A stretch of DNA of 64,000 nucleotides from the NCBI RefSeq assembly GCF_020251205.1, contig NZ_JAIWYX010000008.1:186001-250000 (forward strand). The letters run 5' to 3'. Position numbers and translations under genes: made by a program. The DNA comes from Arthrobacter sp. M4. Its GTDB lineage: Bacteria > Actinomycetota > Actinomycetes > Actinomycetales > Micrococcaceae. The notes below the pieces were generated by a model. It did no database searches. It was not told the origin of the DNA and saw nothing but the letters and a program-made list of their open reading frames with translations. Below are positions 17,824 through 25,382 of the stretch, piece by piece. Numbering within the stretch: the first letter of the stretch is position 1; each line of letters begins with the position of its first letter.

Positions 17824-17855
17824 CCGAACTGGACAGACAAGTCTGTCTAGTTCGG
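17824..17855. promoter_or_regulatory. Long palindromic operator upstream of tetR-type gene
   Basis: A 32-bp palindrome: outer arms CCGAACT (17824-17830) and AGTTCGG (17849-17855) flank GGACAGACAAGTCTGTCT; 14 of 15 positions pair around a central AA. It ends 17 bases before the regulator's ATG. The 18-bp core is repeated without change at 19142-19159, marking it as the regulator's own operator. Confidence 0.75.
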
Positions 17856-17872
17856 TGTATTCTTGACCCAAC

Positions 17873-18619
17873 ATGGAATCCCCCAAAAGACCTGACGTGC
17901 GCAAGGCTGTGTCTGATGCGGGCCGGGAAGCCGGAGCTCCCCCCTTTGACCCCGCTGCCCCTTTTGACCCTGCTGGCCCCTTCGATCCTGTGGCGACGGA
18001 TGATGCCGCCGCTTTGATAGGCCACAACTTTGACGGCAGTCGCGGCGGGCGCGGTGGGCGCAGCCGCTCTGATGCGTCCGAGCGCGTCCTCGAAGTTGCT
18101 TATGATCTCTTCTCCCGCCGCGGAGTGCGGGATGTCGGCATCAACGAGCTCATCACCTTGTCGGGCGTAGCCAAAGCCACGTTCTACCGCCACTTCCCGT
18201 CCAAGAACGACGTTGTCCTTGCCTTCCTTGAGCGCCGCGACCAGGTATGGACCGTCGAGAAGATCATCGACCAGGCCAAGCAGCGCGGATCAACGCCCAC
18301 GGAGCAGCTACTCGCCATCTTTGACGTCTTCGGGGAGTGGTTCCAGCGGGACGACTTTGAAGCGTGCTCGTTTATCAACGTGCTTCTCGAGATGGGTCCG
18401 GGGCACCCCCTGGGGCAGGCCAGCATCGACTATCTGGCAAAGATCCGCTCGCACGTCCAGGCCCTTGCGGAAGCGGCTGGACTGCAGCGGACCGAGGAGT
18501 TTGCTCGATCGTGGCACATCCTTATGAAGGGTTCCATCATCTCCGCCACTGAAGGCGACGCGGGCGCGTCCCAGCGGGCGCAACAAATGGCTTCCTGGCT
18601 CATCGAGCACCACCGCTAG
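17873..18619 (+). CDS. TetR-family transcriptional regulator
   Basis: 248 residues. An unusual 60-residue N-terminal tail contains three PFDP repeats (PFDPAAPFDPAGPFDP) and a Gly/Arg-rich RGGRGGRSRS stretch before the TetR helix-turn-helix: ASERVLEVAYDLFSRRGVRDVGINELITLSGVAKATFYRHFPSKNDVVLAFL. The remaining 130 residues are the helical ligand-binding domain (LLAIFDVFGEWFQRDDFEACSFINVLLEMGPGHPL), a layout common in regulators of fatty-acid or drug-response genes. The palindrome in its promoter predicts autorepression. The other predicted target is the convergent 84-residue gene. Confidence 0.93.
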   Translation: MESPKRPDVRKAVSDAGREAGAPPFDPAAPFDPAGPFDPVATDDAAALIGHNFDGSRGGRGGRSRSDASERVLEVAYDLFSRRGVRDVGINELITLSGVAKATFYRHFPSKNDVVLAFLERRDQVWTVEKIIDQAKQRGSTPTEQLLAIFDVFGEWFQRDDFEACSFINVLLEMGPGHPLGQASIDYLAKIRSHVQALAEAAGLQRTEEFARSWHILMKGSIISATEGDAGASQRAQQMASWLIEHHR

Positions 18620-18666
18620 CTGCGGATCGCGGACTGCTGGAGTCTCTGCTGGGCGTGGAGTTTGTG

Positions 18667-18694
18667 CTGGGCGGCCGCTGGGGACGGCCGCCCA
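18667..18694. terminator. Bidirectional hairpin between convergent genes
   Basis: CTGGGCGGCCG (18667-18677) pairs exactly with CGGCCGCCCAG (18684-18694), giving a strong GC stem with a short loop between the TetR gene and the convergent 84-residue gene. No T-run follows, so termination is inferred from position and stem strength. Confidence 0.5.
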
Positions 18695-18778
18695 GGTGAA
18701 TGGTCGCCTAGGTAAGGGGACGACGCCGAATTGGGCAGCCGGCGAGGGGCGGAGCCGGCGCGCCGCGGGATGGCGTCG

Positions 18779-19033
18779 TTAGGCGACCACGACTTTCAGG
18801 CGCCGCTCGCGCGCCATGAGGTGTTCGAGGAGAGCTTCTTCCGGCCTGCCGGGATGGCGGGCCACGCAGTGCAGCAGGCGCTTGCGGATGTTCTCTTCCT
18901 CGGGTGCGGTTCCCCGCAATATCTCGTCGATGATTTCCTTGGCCTGATTCCGGACCTCGGTTGCCTGGTTTCCAAACGTCCCGTGATCACTGCCCCAGCC
19001 CGCTTGTGCACGGAATGGCAATACAGTGGACAT
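18779..19033 (-). CDS. Uncharacterised 84-residue protein with TetR-type operator upstream
   Basis: A longer frame runs to 19162, but the ATG at 19033 (MSTVLPFRAQAGWGSDHGTF) has a perfect AAGGAG seven bases upstream. The product is small, soluble, charged and predicted helical (VRNQAKEIIDEILRGTAPEEENIRKRLLHCVARH), ending in an Arg-rich segment then VVVA. I do not recognise a domain. An 18-bp palindrome identical to that before the TetR gene lies 109 bp upstream, so it should be under that regulator. The gene converges on the regulator. Confidence 0.7.
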   Translation of the reverse strand: MSTVLPFRAQAGWGSDHGTFGNQATEVRNQAKEIIDEILRGTAPEEENIRKRLLHCVARHPGRPEEALLEHLMARERRLKVVVA

Positions 19034-19141
19034 TTGAACTCCTTGGACGCGCCGTGCGTCCACTAGCGATGTGATGGCGGCCATTACTTGCGACGGCGGC
19101 TTCTTTCTGTCATTTCGCTGTAATGGCCCAATGCTACTCCC

Positions 19142-19159
19142 GGACAGACAAGTCTGTCT
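19142..19159. promoter_or_regulatory. Second copy of the TetR operator core
   Basis: GGACAGACAAGTCTGTCT, base-for-base the same as 17831-17848, in the promoter region of the minus-strand 84-residue gene. The outer CCGAACT arms of the first copy are not kept. Confidence 0.7.
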
Positions 19160-19250
19160 CAACTTCCCGGAAAAATTCTAAGCAACCTTGCTATTTGTGA
19201 AGGGCTGCCGTCATGGGCGGCCTACTCTGCCCTTTCGGACGTGTCCGCAC

Positions 19251-19294
19251 AGTTCAACCATCGTCAAAGTCCAGTTCAACCATCGTCAAAGTCG
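19251..19294. repeat. 22-bp tandem duplication at the end of the MarR gene
   Basis: AGTTCAACCATCGTCAAAGTC(C/G) occurs twice head-to-tail (19251-19272 and 19273-19294), one base differing. The right copy encodes the last residues and stop of the MarR gene (DFDDG-stop); the left copy is just beyond the stop. Confidence 0.85.
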
Positions 19295-19785
19295 CCGGCA
19301 TTTCGCCGAAAGATGCCGAAGATGCGGATCAGTTCCTCGACGTCGTCCTCCGAGAAGCCTGACTGGCCGAAGACCTCGGAGTTGAGTGCCGCCGTCGCGC
19401 GTTTGGACACGGTGCGGCCCTCGGCGGTGAGTTCAATCAGCGTGGTCCGCCCGTCAGTGGGGTGCGGCGAGCGCGTTACGAGGGCGGCTTTCTCCAAGCG
19501 GTCGACGGCGTTAGTTACGGACGTCGGATGGACCTGTAGGAGGGCGCTGGCCTTGTTCATCGGGAGTGCTCCGCTGCGCGCGAAGCTTAGCAGCGCCAGG
19601 AGTTCGTACCGCGCGAAGGTTAGCCCGAACGGCTTGAGCACATTTTCGATCCGGGCCAACAGGATCTGCTGGGTGCGCATGATGGCCGTGATTGCCGCCA
19701 TGGGAGCTGCGACGTCGGACCAGCCATGGCGTTCCCAGTTGCGGCGGGCTTCGGCGATCGGATCGCGGGGGAGTGGAGTGCCCAT
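19276..19785 (-). CDS. MarR-family transcriptional regulator
   Basis: 169 residues with the family's winged helix: QQILLARIENVLKPFGLTFARYELLALLSFARSGALPMNKASALLQVHPTSVTNAVDRLEKAALVTRSPHPTDGRTTLIELTAEGR. The DGRTTLIELT wing is typical. It starts one base after the acyl-CoA synthetase stop on the same strand, so both are in one transcript. MarR regulators often respond to aromatic acids or their CoA thioesters, and a role in controlling the synthetase by its product is a reasonable guess. Confidence 0.93.
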   Translation of the reverse strand: MGTPLPRDPIAEARRNWERHGWSDVAAPMAAITAIMRTQQILLARIENVLKPFGLTFARYELLALLSFARSGALPMNKASALLQVHPTSVTNAVDRLEKAALVTRSPHPTDGRTTLIELTAEGRTVSKRATAALNSEVFGQSGFSEDDVEELIRIFGIFRRNAGDFDDG

Positions 19786-19786
19786 G

Positions 19787-21577
19787 TCAGTCCTTGCCCT
19801 TCCGTCCGGGATTCTCTTGGCCCTTTAGCCCGGGGAAATCCGACTCCGAGTACTCCGTGCCAATCCCCTCCGGCAGGGGATCCGGCCCGTGCCGGACTTC
19901 CTCGTGGTGCCGCAGTTCTACTCGCCGGATCTTCCCGGAGATGGTCTTGGGAAGCTCTGCGAATTCCAGCCTTCGGATCCGCTTGAACGGTGCAAGGTGC
20001 TCGCGGCAGTAGCGCAGGATCTCCTCAGCGAGTTCCGGACCCGGCTCGTGGCCGCGGGAAAGGACTACAAATGCCTTGGGCACGGACAGCCGCAGCGGAT
20101 CTGGCGACGGAACCACTGCGGCCTCCGCAACCGCGGGATGCTCGATCAGCACGCTTTCGAGTTCGAACGGCGACAGCCGATAGTCCGAGGATTTGAAGAC
20201 GTCGTCATCGCGGCCCACATAGGTGATGACGCCGTCGGGGCTCCTGCTGGCCATGTCGCCTGTGTGGTAGTAGCCGCTTCGGAAGGCTTCCTCGCTCCGG
20301 GTCCTGTCTCCGTAATAGCCCTTCATCAGCCCCACCGGGCGGGGATCCAAGCGGAGGCACAGTTCGCCGTCGTCGCCCTCTACTCCGGTTGCCGGGTCCA
20401 GCAAAACAACGTCGTAGCCCGGCAGCGGGCGGCCCATCGCCCCGGTGACTACGCGCTGCCCGGGCGTGTTGGCCACCTGGACCGTTGTTTCCGTCTGGCC
20501 AAAGCCGTCCCGGATGGTCTGTCCCCACGCCCGTTCAACCTGGCCAATCACCTCGGCGTTGAGCGGTTCGCCGGCGGATACCACTTTGGTGGGAGGGGTC
20601 TTGAGTTGCGTCAGGTCGGCCTGGATGAGCATTCGCCACACGGTTGGTGGGGCACAGAAGCTTGTGACGCCTTCGCGATCCATCTGGTCCATCAATGCCT
20701 TGGCGTCAAAGCGCTGGTAGTTGTAGACGAATACGCACGCTTCCGCGATCCACGGTGCGAACACATTGGACCAGGCGTGCTTGGCCCAACCGGGCGAAGC
20801 TACGTTGAGGTGGACATCGCCGGGCTCAAGTCCGATCCAGTACATGGTGGATAGGTGGCCCACTGGATACGAGGTGTGGGTGTGTTCCACCAGTTTGGCC
20901 TTTGACGTGGTTCCCGACGTGAAGTACAGCAGCAGCGTCTGGTCGCCCGGCGTCGGACCGTCCGGCGTGAAACGGCTCGGCGCGCCCGACGACGACGAGT
21001 AGCTCAGCCTGCCGACCTCGCCGTTTGCGGCCCTGCGGTTCTCCGACCCGCCTGAGGCGGTGCCGGCGTCGTCATCTCCGACGACGATAAGGGTCACCGC
21101 CTCGAGCAGCGCATCGAACTTGCCGGCGTTGGCGGTCCCGACGGCGGCCCAGCTCGCTTCGCCGCGTTCCACTCGGTCGGCCAGGTCTGCCGGACCCATA
21201 AGCGTGGTGGTGGGGATGAGCACCACTCCGAGCTTGATGCAGGCCAGTACGATTTCCCACAACTCAACCTGGTTGCCCAACATGACGATCATGCGGTCGC
21301 CGGGGCGGACCCCTTCGTCAAGGAACCAATTGGCTACTTGCGAGGATCTTTCGGACAGCTCCGCGAAGCTTCGGCGGGTTGCGGTGCCGTCCTCTTCCAC
21401 GATGACAAGTGCGGGCTTTTGGCCATTGGGGCCCTGGGCCACGTGGTCGAACCAATCGACCGCGAAATTGAATTGCTCCAGCTGTGGCCAACGGAATTCG
21501 CTCCGGGCCTGCTGGTAGTCCGTGCGCAACTCCAGGAGCCGGTCACGGGCCGCGCGAAATTCTTCAGTGACAGTCAT
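19787..21577 (-). CDS. AMP-dependent acyl-CoA synthetase
   Basis: A 596-residue ANL-superfamily ligase. The P-loop motif is YFTSGTTSKAKLVEHTH, the A5 motif is RDGFGQTETTV, A7/A8 are YYHTGDMASRSPDGVITYVGRDDDVFKSSDYRLSPFELES, and the A10 Lys is in LPKTISGKIRRVELR. The overall pattern is that of medium-chain or aromatic acid CoA ligases. A Gly/Ser/Arg-rich insertion (AGTASGGSENRRAANGEV and following, about residues 175-215) is not typical. The ATG follows an AAGGTAG site. The MarR gene follows immediately. Confidence 0.92.
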   Translation of the reverse strand: MTVTEEFRAARDRLLELRTDYQQARSEFRWPQLEQFNFAVDWFDHVAQGPNGQKPALVIVEEDGTATRRSFAELSERSSQVANWFLDEGVRPGDRMIVMLGNQVELWEIVLACIKLGVVLIPTTTLMGPADLADRVERGEASWAAVGTANAGKFDALLEAVTLIVVGDDDAGTASGGSENRRAANGEVGRLSYSSSSGAPSRFTPDGPTPGDQTLLLYFTSGTTSKAKLVEHTHTSYPVGHLSTMYWIGLEPGDVHLNVASPGWAKHAWSNVFAPWIAEACVFVYNYQRFDAKALMDQMDREGVTSFCAPPTVWRMLIQADLTQLKTPPTKVVSAGEPLNAEVIGQVERAWGQTIRDGFGQTETTVQVANTPGQRVVTGAMGRPLPGYDVVLLDPATGVEGDDGELCLRLDPRPVGLMKGYYGDRTRSEEAFRSGYYHTGDMASRSPDGVITYVGRDDDVFKSSDYRLSPFELESVLIEHPAVAEAAVVPSPDPLRLSVPKAFVVLSRGHEPGPELAEEILRYCREHLAPFKRIRRLEFAELPKTISGKIRRVELRHHEEVRHGPDPLPEGIGTEYSESDFPGLKGQENPGRKGKD

Positions 21578-21701
21578 TGTCTACCTTTCGCCAGCTGTGG
21601 ATCCGGCCAGCCAAGTGATCCACATCACCCTTGCAATATACTAGGACATCCAAGGGTTTGGAAGCATTGACGAAGGGCCGCAGAAGTACCCGCCCGCGGC
21701 G

Positions 21702-22781
21702 TTAACGGGAAATCGGCATTCGCTTGAGCGGCATCCCGCCGCTGGCCGAGATGGTGATGTCCTCAAGGTTCGGCAGCGCCCGGCGCAACTGATGGCGGGC
21801 CTCGCGGCTCACCGCTGCCGCCTCGTCTAGCGAGGAGTCGGGGTCAACAACGACGGCGGCAGTTCCGTGAAGGCGGTGACCGCTCCACCGCAGTTGGAGT
21901 CTTTCGATTCCCCGAATGCCCGGAGTGTCCAGAAGTGCGTGCTCTGCGCGGTGGAGCAGTTCCGGTTCGATCCCGTCCATCAGGCGCCTGCCAATGCTTC
22001 GGACCGTGCCCCAAAGCAGGGCCATGATGGCCACACTGATCAGGAGCCCAACGATGGGGTCGGCGAGCGGGAAGCCCAGCATTACCCCAGCCGCGCCGAT
22101 GACCACGGCAAGAGACGTGAATCCATCGGTCCGGGCGTGCACACCATCGGCAACCAGGGCCGCAGAACCAATGCGTCGGCCCACCCTGATCCGGTAGGCC
22201 GCCACGGCCTCGTTGCCTGCAAAGCCGATGAGGCCTGCGGCAGCTACCCACCACAAGTTAGCCAGGGGCTGCGGATTGAGCAACCTTTCGATCGACTGCC
22301 AGGCTGCGACAACGGCTGAAAGTGCCACCACGGCAATGATGAACAACCCTGCCAGGTCTTCGGCCCTGCCGTAGCCGTAGGTGTACCGCTTCGACGCCGG
22401 TCGGCGGCCAAGGATGAAGGCAATCCACAGTGGTACCGCGGTCAGGGCATCGGAGAAGTTGTGCACTGTGTCCGCCAGGAGGGCCACTGAACCGCTGATG
22501 AGCACAACGACGAACTGGAGCACGGTGGTGGCGAGCAGCCCGAAGAGGCTGATTTTGACGGCCCGGATTCCTTCCCTGCTTGCCGTCAGTGCGTCGTCGA
22601 TTGAGTCTGCCGCATCATGCGTGTGGGGGACGAAGAACTCACGCAGCGCTCCCTTCCAGCCCGCGTGGTGGTGGGAGTGGTGGTCGTGCCCATGGGAGTG
22701 GTCGTGCCCAAGGGGGTGGTCGTGCCCAAGGGGGTGGGCATCCTCGTGGGTGTGGGTCGCGTGGCCCTGTTTGGAACTCAA
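21702..22781 (-). CDS. Cation diffusion facilitator metal exporter (CDF)
   Basis: 359 residues. The N-terminus is a histidine-rich metal-binding tail with tandem HPLGHDHPLGHDH repeats, then six membrane segments with the CDF metal sites in LLADTVHNFSDAL (HxxxD) and ALVADGVHARTDGFTSL (HxxxD), and a cytoplasmic C-terminal domain (IEPELLHRAEHALLDTPGIRGIERLQLRWSGHRLHG). It exports divalent metals; nickel or cobalt is suggested by the regulator. The TTG start overlaps the stop of the regulator (TTGA) and has a GGAGG site. Confidence 0.95.
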   Translation of the reverse strand: MSSKQGHATHTHEDAHPLGHDHPLGHDHSHGHDHHSHHHAGWKGALREFFVPHTHDAADSIDDALTASREGIRAVKISLFGLLATTVLQFVVVLISGSVALLADTVHNFSDALTAVPLWIAFILGRRPASKRYTYGYGRAEDLAGLFIIAVVALSAVVAAWQSIERLLNPQPLANLWWVAAAGLIGFAGNEAVAAYRIRVGRRIGSAALVADGVHARTDGFTSLAVVIGAAGVMLGFPLADPIVGLLISVAIMALLWGTVRSIGRRLMDGIEPELLHRAEHALLDTPGIRGIERLQLRWSGHRLHGTAAVVVDPDSSLDEAAAVSREARHQLRRALPNLEDITISASGGMPLKRMPISR

Positions 22782-23182
22782 TTGCTGCCTCCAACCTTCG
22801 TCGCCTGGTGGTGCTGGCTTCCCCGGTCCAGGTTGGGGTGATGATGCCGGGGGATGCCGCCCAGCGAGTGCTCGGCCTGGAGGATTGCGTCTGTGACCAA
22901 CTGGGAAGCGTGCTCATCTGCCAGCCGATAGAAGGCCTTTGTGCCTTCCTGCCGGGCGATCACCATGCGGGCAAGCCGCAGCTTGGCCAAGTGTTGCGAT
23001 ACAGCGGCCGGAGTCTTGTCCACGATCTCCGCAAGATGGTTCACGGATAGTTCGCCGGAATTGCGCAAAGCCAGGATGATGCGCACGCGCGTGGCGTCGG
23101 CCAGCATCGAGAAAACTTCAACGGCCAGCTCTACATACTGCGAATCCGGATGTTGTCCGCAAATCTTCTTATCTGCATCCAT
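22778..23182 (-). CDS. ArsR/SmtB metal sensor resembling KmtR
   Basis: 134 residues from the ATG at 23182 (MDADKKICGQHPDSQYVELA). The winged helix is VEVFSMLADATRVRIILALRNSGELSVNHLAEIVDKTPAAVSQHLAKLRLARMV. The C-terminal half (YRLADEHASQLVTDAILQAEH, GGIPRHHH) closely resembles the Mycobacterium tuberculosis nickel/cobalt sensor KmtR. Its ligands H88, E101, H102, H110 and H111 correspond to H91, E104, H105, H113 and H114 here at the same spacing. KmtR derepresses a CDF exporter, and a CDF gene overlaps the end of this gene. No ribosome site precedes the ATG. Confidence 0.92.
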   Translation of the reverse strand: MDADKKICGQHPDSQYVELAVEVFSMLADATRVRIILALRNSGELSVNHLAEIVDKTPAAVSQHLAKLRLARMVIARQEGTKAFYRLADEHASQLVTDAILQAEHSLGGIPRHHHPNLDRGSQHHQATKVGGSN

Positions 23183-23192
23183 ACGCAGATAA
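23169..23192. promoter_or_regulatory. ArsR-type operator spanning the sensor's start codon
   Basis: TTATCTGC (23169-23176) pairs exactly with GCAGATAA (23185-23192); the ATG of the metal-sensor gene lies in the 8-base centre. On the coding strand a TGTGCAATTAT just upstream looks like an extended -10 about 6 bases before the ATG, so the transcript may be leaderless and repressed at the start codon. Confidence 0.6.
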
Positions 23193-23250
23193 TTGCACAG
23201 CGTCGCCAAGAATGCTACCTGGCAGAAGACTGACCTGCGGAGGGCCTCGC

Positions 23251-23814
23251 TCAGCGCCTCGTCTGGTACCTAGTCACGACCACGCCGGCGGGAAACATTC
23301 GCGTCTCCACCAGGTCCAGGTTCACCCAAGCGTCCAGCGAGGTGAAGAACGGCGTGCCACCGCCCACCAGGACCGGATGGGTGGCCAGCACGTACTCATC
23401 GATTAGCCCGGCCCGCATGGCCGCCTTGGCGAGCGTTGCTCCACCGATGGTCATCGGGCTGCCGTCTTCGGCCTTGAGCCTGGTGATCTCGGCAATCGCG
23501 TCGCCGGTGACCAGGCGAGTGTTCCAGTCGACTTTGTCGATCGTCGAGGAGAACACCACCTTGGGCGTTTCCCGCCAGTTCCGCGCGAACTCGATCTCCG
23601 CCGCGGTGGCGTTAGGCTGCTGGTCGCCGGTCGGCCAGTAGGAGCTCATTGTCTCCCACAGCTTGCGCCCGTACAGCGACAGGCCGCTCGCCTGCTCCTG
23701 GTCGAGCCACCACTGGAACAGTTCGTCACTCGGCGCGCTCCAGCCGATATCGTCGCCGGCCGCGGCGATGTATCCGTCCAGTGTCAGGTTCATGGCGTAG
23801 ATCAGTTTCCGCAT
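23251..23814 (-). CDS. Dihydrofolate-reductase-like (RibD C-terminal) protein
   Basis: 187 residues of the RibD-C/DHFR fold: MRKLIYAMNLTLDGYIAAAGDDIGWSAP at the N-terminus, LSLYGRKLWETMSSYWPT, KVVFSSTIDKVDWNTRLVTGD, the nucleotide-binding MTIGGATLAKAAMRAGLIDEYVLATHPVLVGGGTPFF and a terminal VVVTRYQ strand. Such stand-alone proteins bind NADPH and are widespread in actinobacteria; true folate reduction is not expected. It lies 69 bp downstream of the metal sensor, with no other link. Confidence 0.9.
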   Translation of the reverse strand: MRKLIYAMNLTLDGYIAAAGDDIGWSAPSDELFQWWLDQEQASGLSLYGRKLWETMSSYWPTGDQQPNATAAEIEFARNWRETPKVVFSSTIDKVDWNTRLVTGDAIAEITRLKAEDGSPMTIGGATLAKAAMRAGLIDEYVLATHPVLVGGGTPFFTSLDAWVNLDLVETRMFPAGVVVTRYQTRR

Positions 23815-23941
23815 GGCGCCAACCTTCCGTCAATCGATCTCCAGCGTATCCAAAGTCTCTTTCATTCGGCGGGGTTGAGGATCAAAGTTGTCTTAGCGGA
23901 ACTGAAGAGAACCCCGCACAAACCGCCACCGAGGAGGCGCG

Positions 23942-24343
23942 ATGAGAGTCGAATCCTGGTTTTTTGGAGGGCTGTCCCTATTCTTCCTTCCCATCGCCGT
24001 GGTCTATGGACTGTTGACCGGATGGAGGGAGCCTGTAGGTGTGGTGGGCGTCCTCCTGGTTGGCGCGCTGGCAGGGATGATCGGGCTTTACCTCGGATAC
24101 ACGGGCCGCAGGATTGGTACGCGTCCTGAAGACCGCAAGGACGCCGAAATCCATGAGGGAGCCGGGGAGCAAGGACACTTCAGCCCCTGGAGCTGGTGGC
24201 CGTTCTCGCTAGGCCTCGCAGCAGCAGGAGGATTCCTTGGCCTGGCAATCGGGTTCTGGATCCTCTTCTTCAGCGCGGGCTTCGCCCTGGTTGCGCTCAT
24301 CGGCTGGGTCTACGAGTACAGCCGAGGCGACCACGCCCACTAG
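23942..24343 (+). CDS. ctaF: Cytochrome c oxidase subunit IV (actinobacterial type)
   Basis: 133 residues with four membrane segments and the family's MRVESWFFGGLSLFFLPIAVVYGLLTGWREPVG N-terminus, the YTGRRIGTRPEDRKDAEIHEGAGEQGHFSPWSWWPF loop and a C-terminal YEYSRGDHAH tail. It is the small accessory subunit of the aa3 oxidase in the bcc-aa3 supercomplex of actinobacteria. In these organisms it usually sits with ctaC/ctaD and qcrCAB; here it stands alone between a reductase-like gene and nadE. An AGGAGGCG ribosome site precedes the ATG. Confidence 0.88.
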   Translation: MRVESWFFGGLSLFFLPIAVVYGLLTGWREPVGVVGVLLVGALAGMIGLYLGYTGRRIGTRPEDRKDAEIHEGAGEQGHFSPWSWWPFSLGLAAAGGFLGLAIGFWILFFSAGFALVALIGWVYEYSRGDHAH

Positions 24344-24385
24344 CGTGGGAACCTCAGCTCGTCACACCGACGCGTCACGCGAGAA

Positions 24386-24467
24386 TTCCCCAACTTTGAA
24401 CCGCCGACGCCGGAACGCGTCGGCGATTCTGGCTGACACGCCGCTGTGGCAGCCCAAAGTCGGGGAA
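24386..24467. repeat. Nested palindromic repeat, divergent copy 3
   Basis: Between the convergent ctaF and nadE genes, TTCCCCAACTTTG (24386-24398) pairs with CAAAGTCGGGGAA (24455-24467) at 12 of 13 positions. Two inner hairpins lie inside (GCCGACGC/GCGTCGGC and GCTGACAC/GTGGCAGC). The outer arms recall the CCCCACCTTT arms of copies 1 and 2, but the core differs. Confidence 0.6.
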
Positions 24468-24493
24468 AATCAGCAAGCCAAAAGCTGTTAGGC

Positions 24494-25315
24494 CTACTTC
24501 CACCAGGTATCGAAGATGGTGACCGGGACGGCGCGCTTGTGGCGCGTGCGGAGGTACTTGTCTTCGATCAGGGTGGCGACGCCCTCCGGCACTTCGCGGC
24601 CTTCAAGGTAGTCGTCGATCTGGTCGTACGTGAGGCCGAGTTCGTCCTCATCGGTCCGGCCAGGGCTGCCGTCCAGCAGGTCCGCCGTCGGGACCTTTTC
24701 CCAAATACGGGCAGGTGCGCCGAGTTCGGCGAGCAGTTCACGGTTTTGGCGCTTGTTGAGGCCGAACAGCGGCAGGATGTCGGCACCGCCGTCGCCATAC
24801 TTGGTGAAGAAACCCGTGACAGATTCGGCGCCGTGGTCGGTGCCGATGACCAGGTAGTTGTGTTCGCCCGCCAAGGCGTACTGGGCAACCATTCGTGCGC
24901 GGGCCTTCGTGTTGCCTTTGTGGAAGTCGGAGATTTCCGAGCCCGTGGTCTTCTCGAACTCTTCCTCAAAGCCGTCAACGGCCCGGGAGATGTTGAACGT
25001 CCATTCGGTGGTGGCCTTGATGAAGTCCATGGCGGCCTGGGCGTCGTCTTCATCGTGCTGCACGCCGTAGGGCAGGCGGCAGGCAACGAAGGTGGCGTCG
25101 ACGCCCTCGGCTCGGAGCTCTTCGGCGGCCAGTTGGGCCAGCCGACCTGCCAGCGAGGAGTCCAGACCTCCGGAAATGCCCAGGACGAAGCCCTTGGTGC
25201 CCGTTGCCTTGAGGTATTCCTTCAGGAAAGTAACGCGCTTGCGCACCTCCTCGGCGGGGTTGATTCGGGGCTGGACGCCCATTTCCTCAATGATCTTGGC
25301 CTGGAGTTCGCGCAT
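24494..25315 (-). CDS. nadE: NAD synthetase, ammonia-dependent
   Basis: 273 residues from the ATG at 25315 ([20 protein letters not shown]), the start typical for this family; the frame stays open upstream to 25459 and an ATG at 25369 is an alternative. ATP-pyrophosphatase motif [76 protein letters not shown] and [18 protein letters not shown] are NadE hallmarks. No glutaminase domain is present, so it uses free ammonia to convert deamido-NAD to NAD. It follows the LacI gene on the same strand with no functional link. Confidence 0.95.
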   Translation of the reverse strand: MRELQAKIIEEMGVQPRINPAEEVRKRVTFLKEYLKATGTKGFVLGISGGLDSSLAGRLAQLAAEELRAEGVDATFVACRLPYGVQHDEDDAQAAMDFIKATTEWTFNISRAVDGFEEEFEKTTGSEISDFHKGNTKARARMVAQYALAGEHNYLVIGTDHGAESVTGFFTKYGDGGADILPLFGLNKRQNRELLAELGAPARIWEKVPTADLLDGSPGRTDEDELGLTYDQIDDYLEGREVPEGVATLIEDKYLRTRHKRAVPVTIFDTWWK

Positions 25316-25382
25316 GTGCCCAGCGTAGTCAGCCGCCTTGGCAACACTCAACTGTGTCGATGGCCACATGGAGTGGCCGGAG

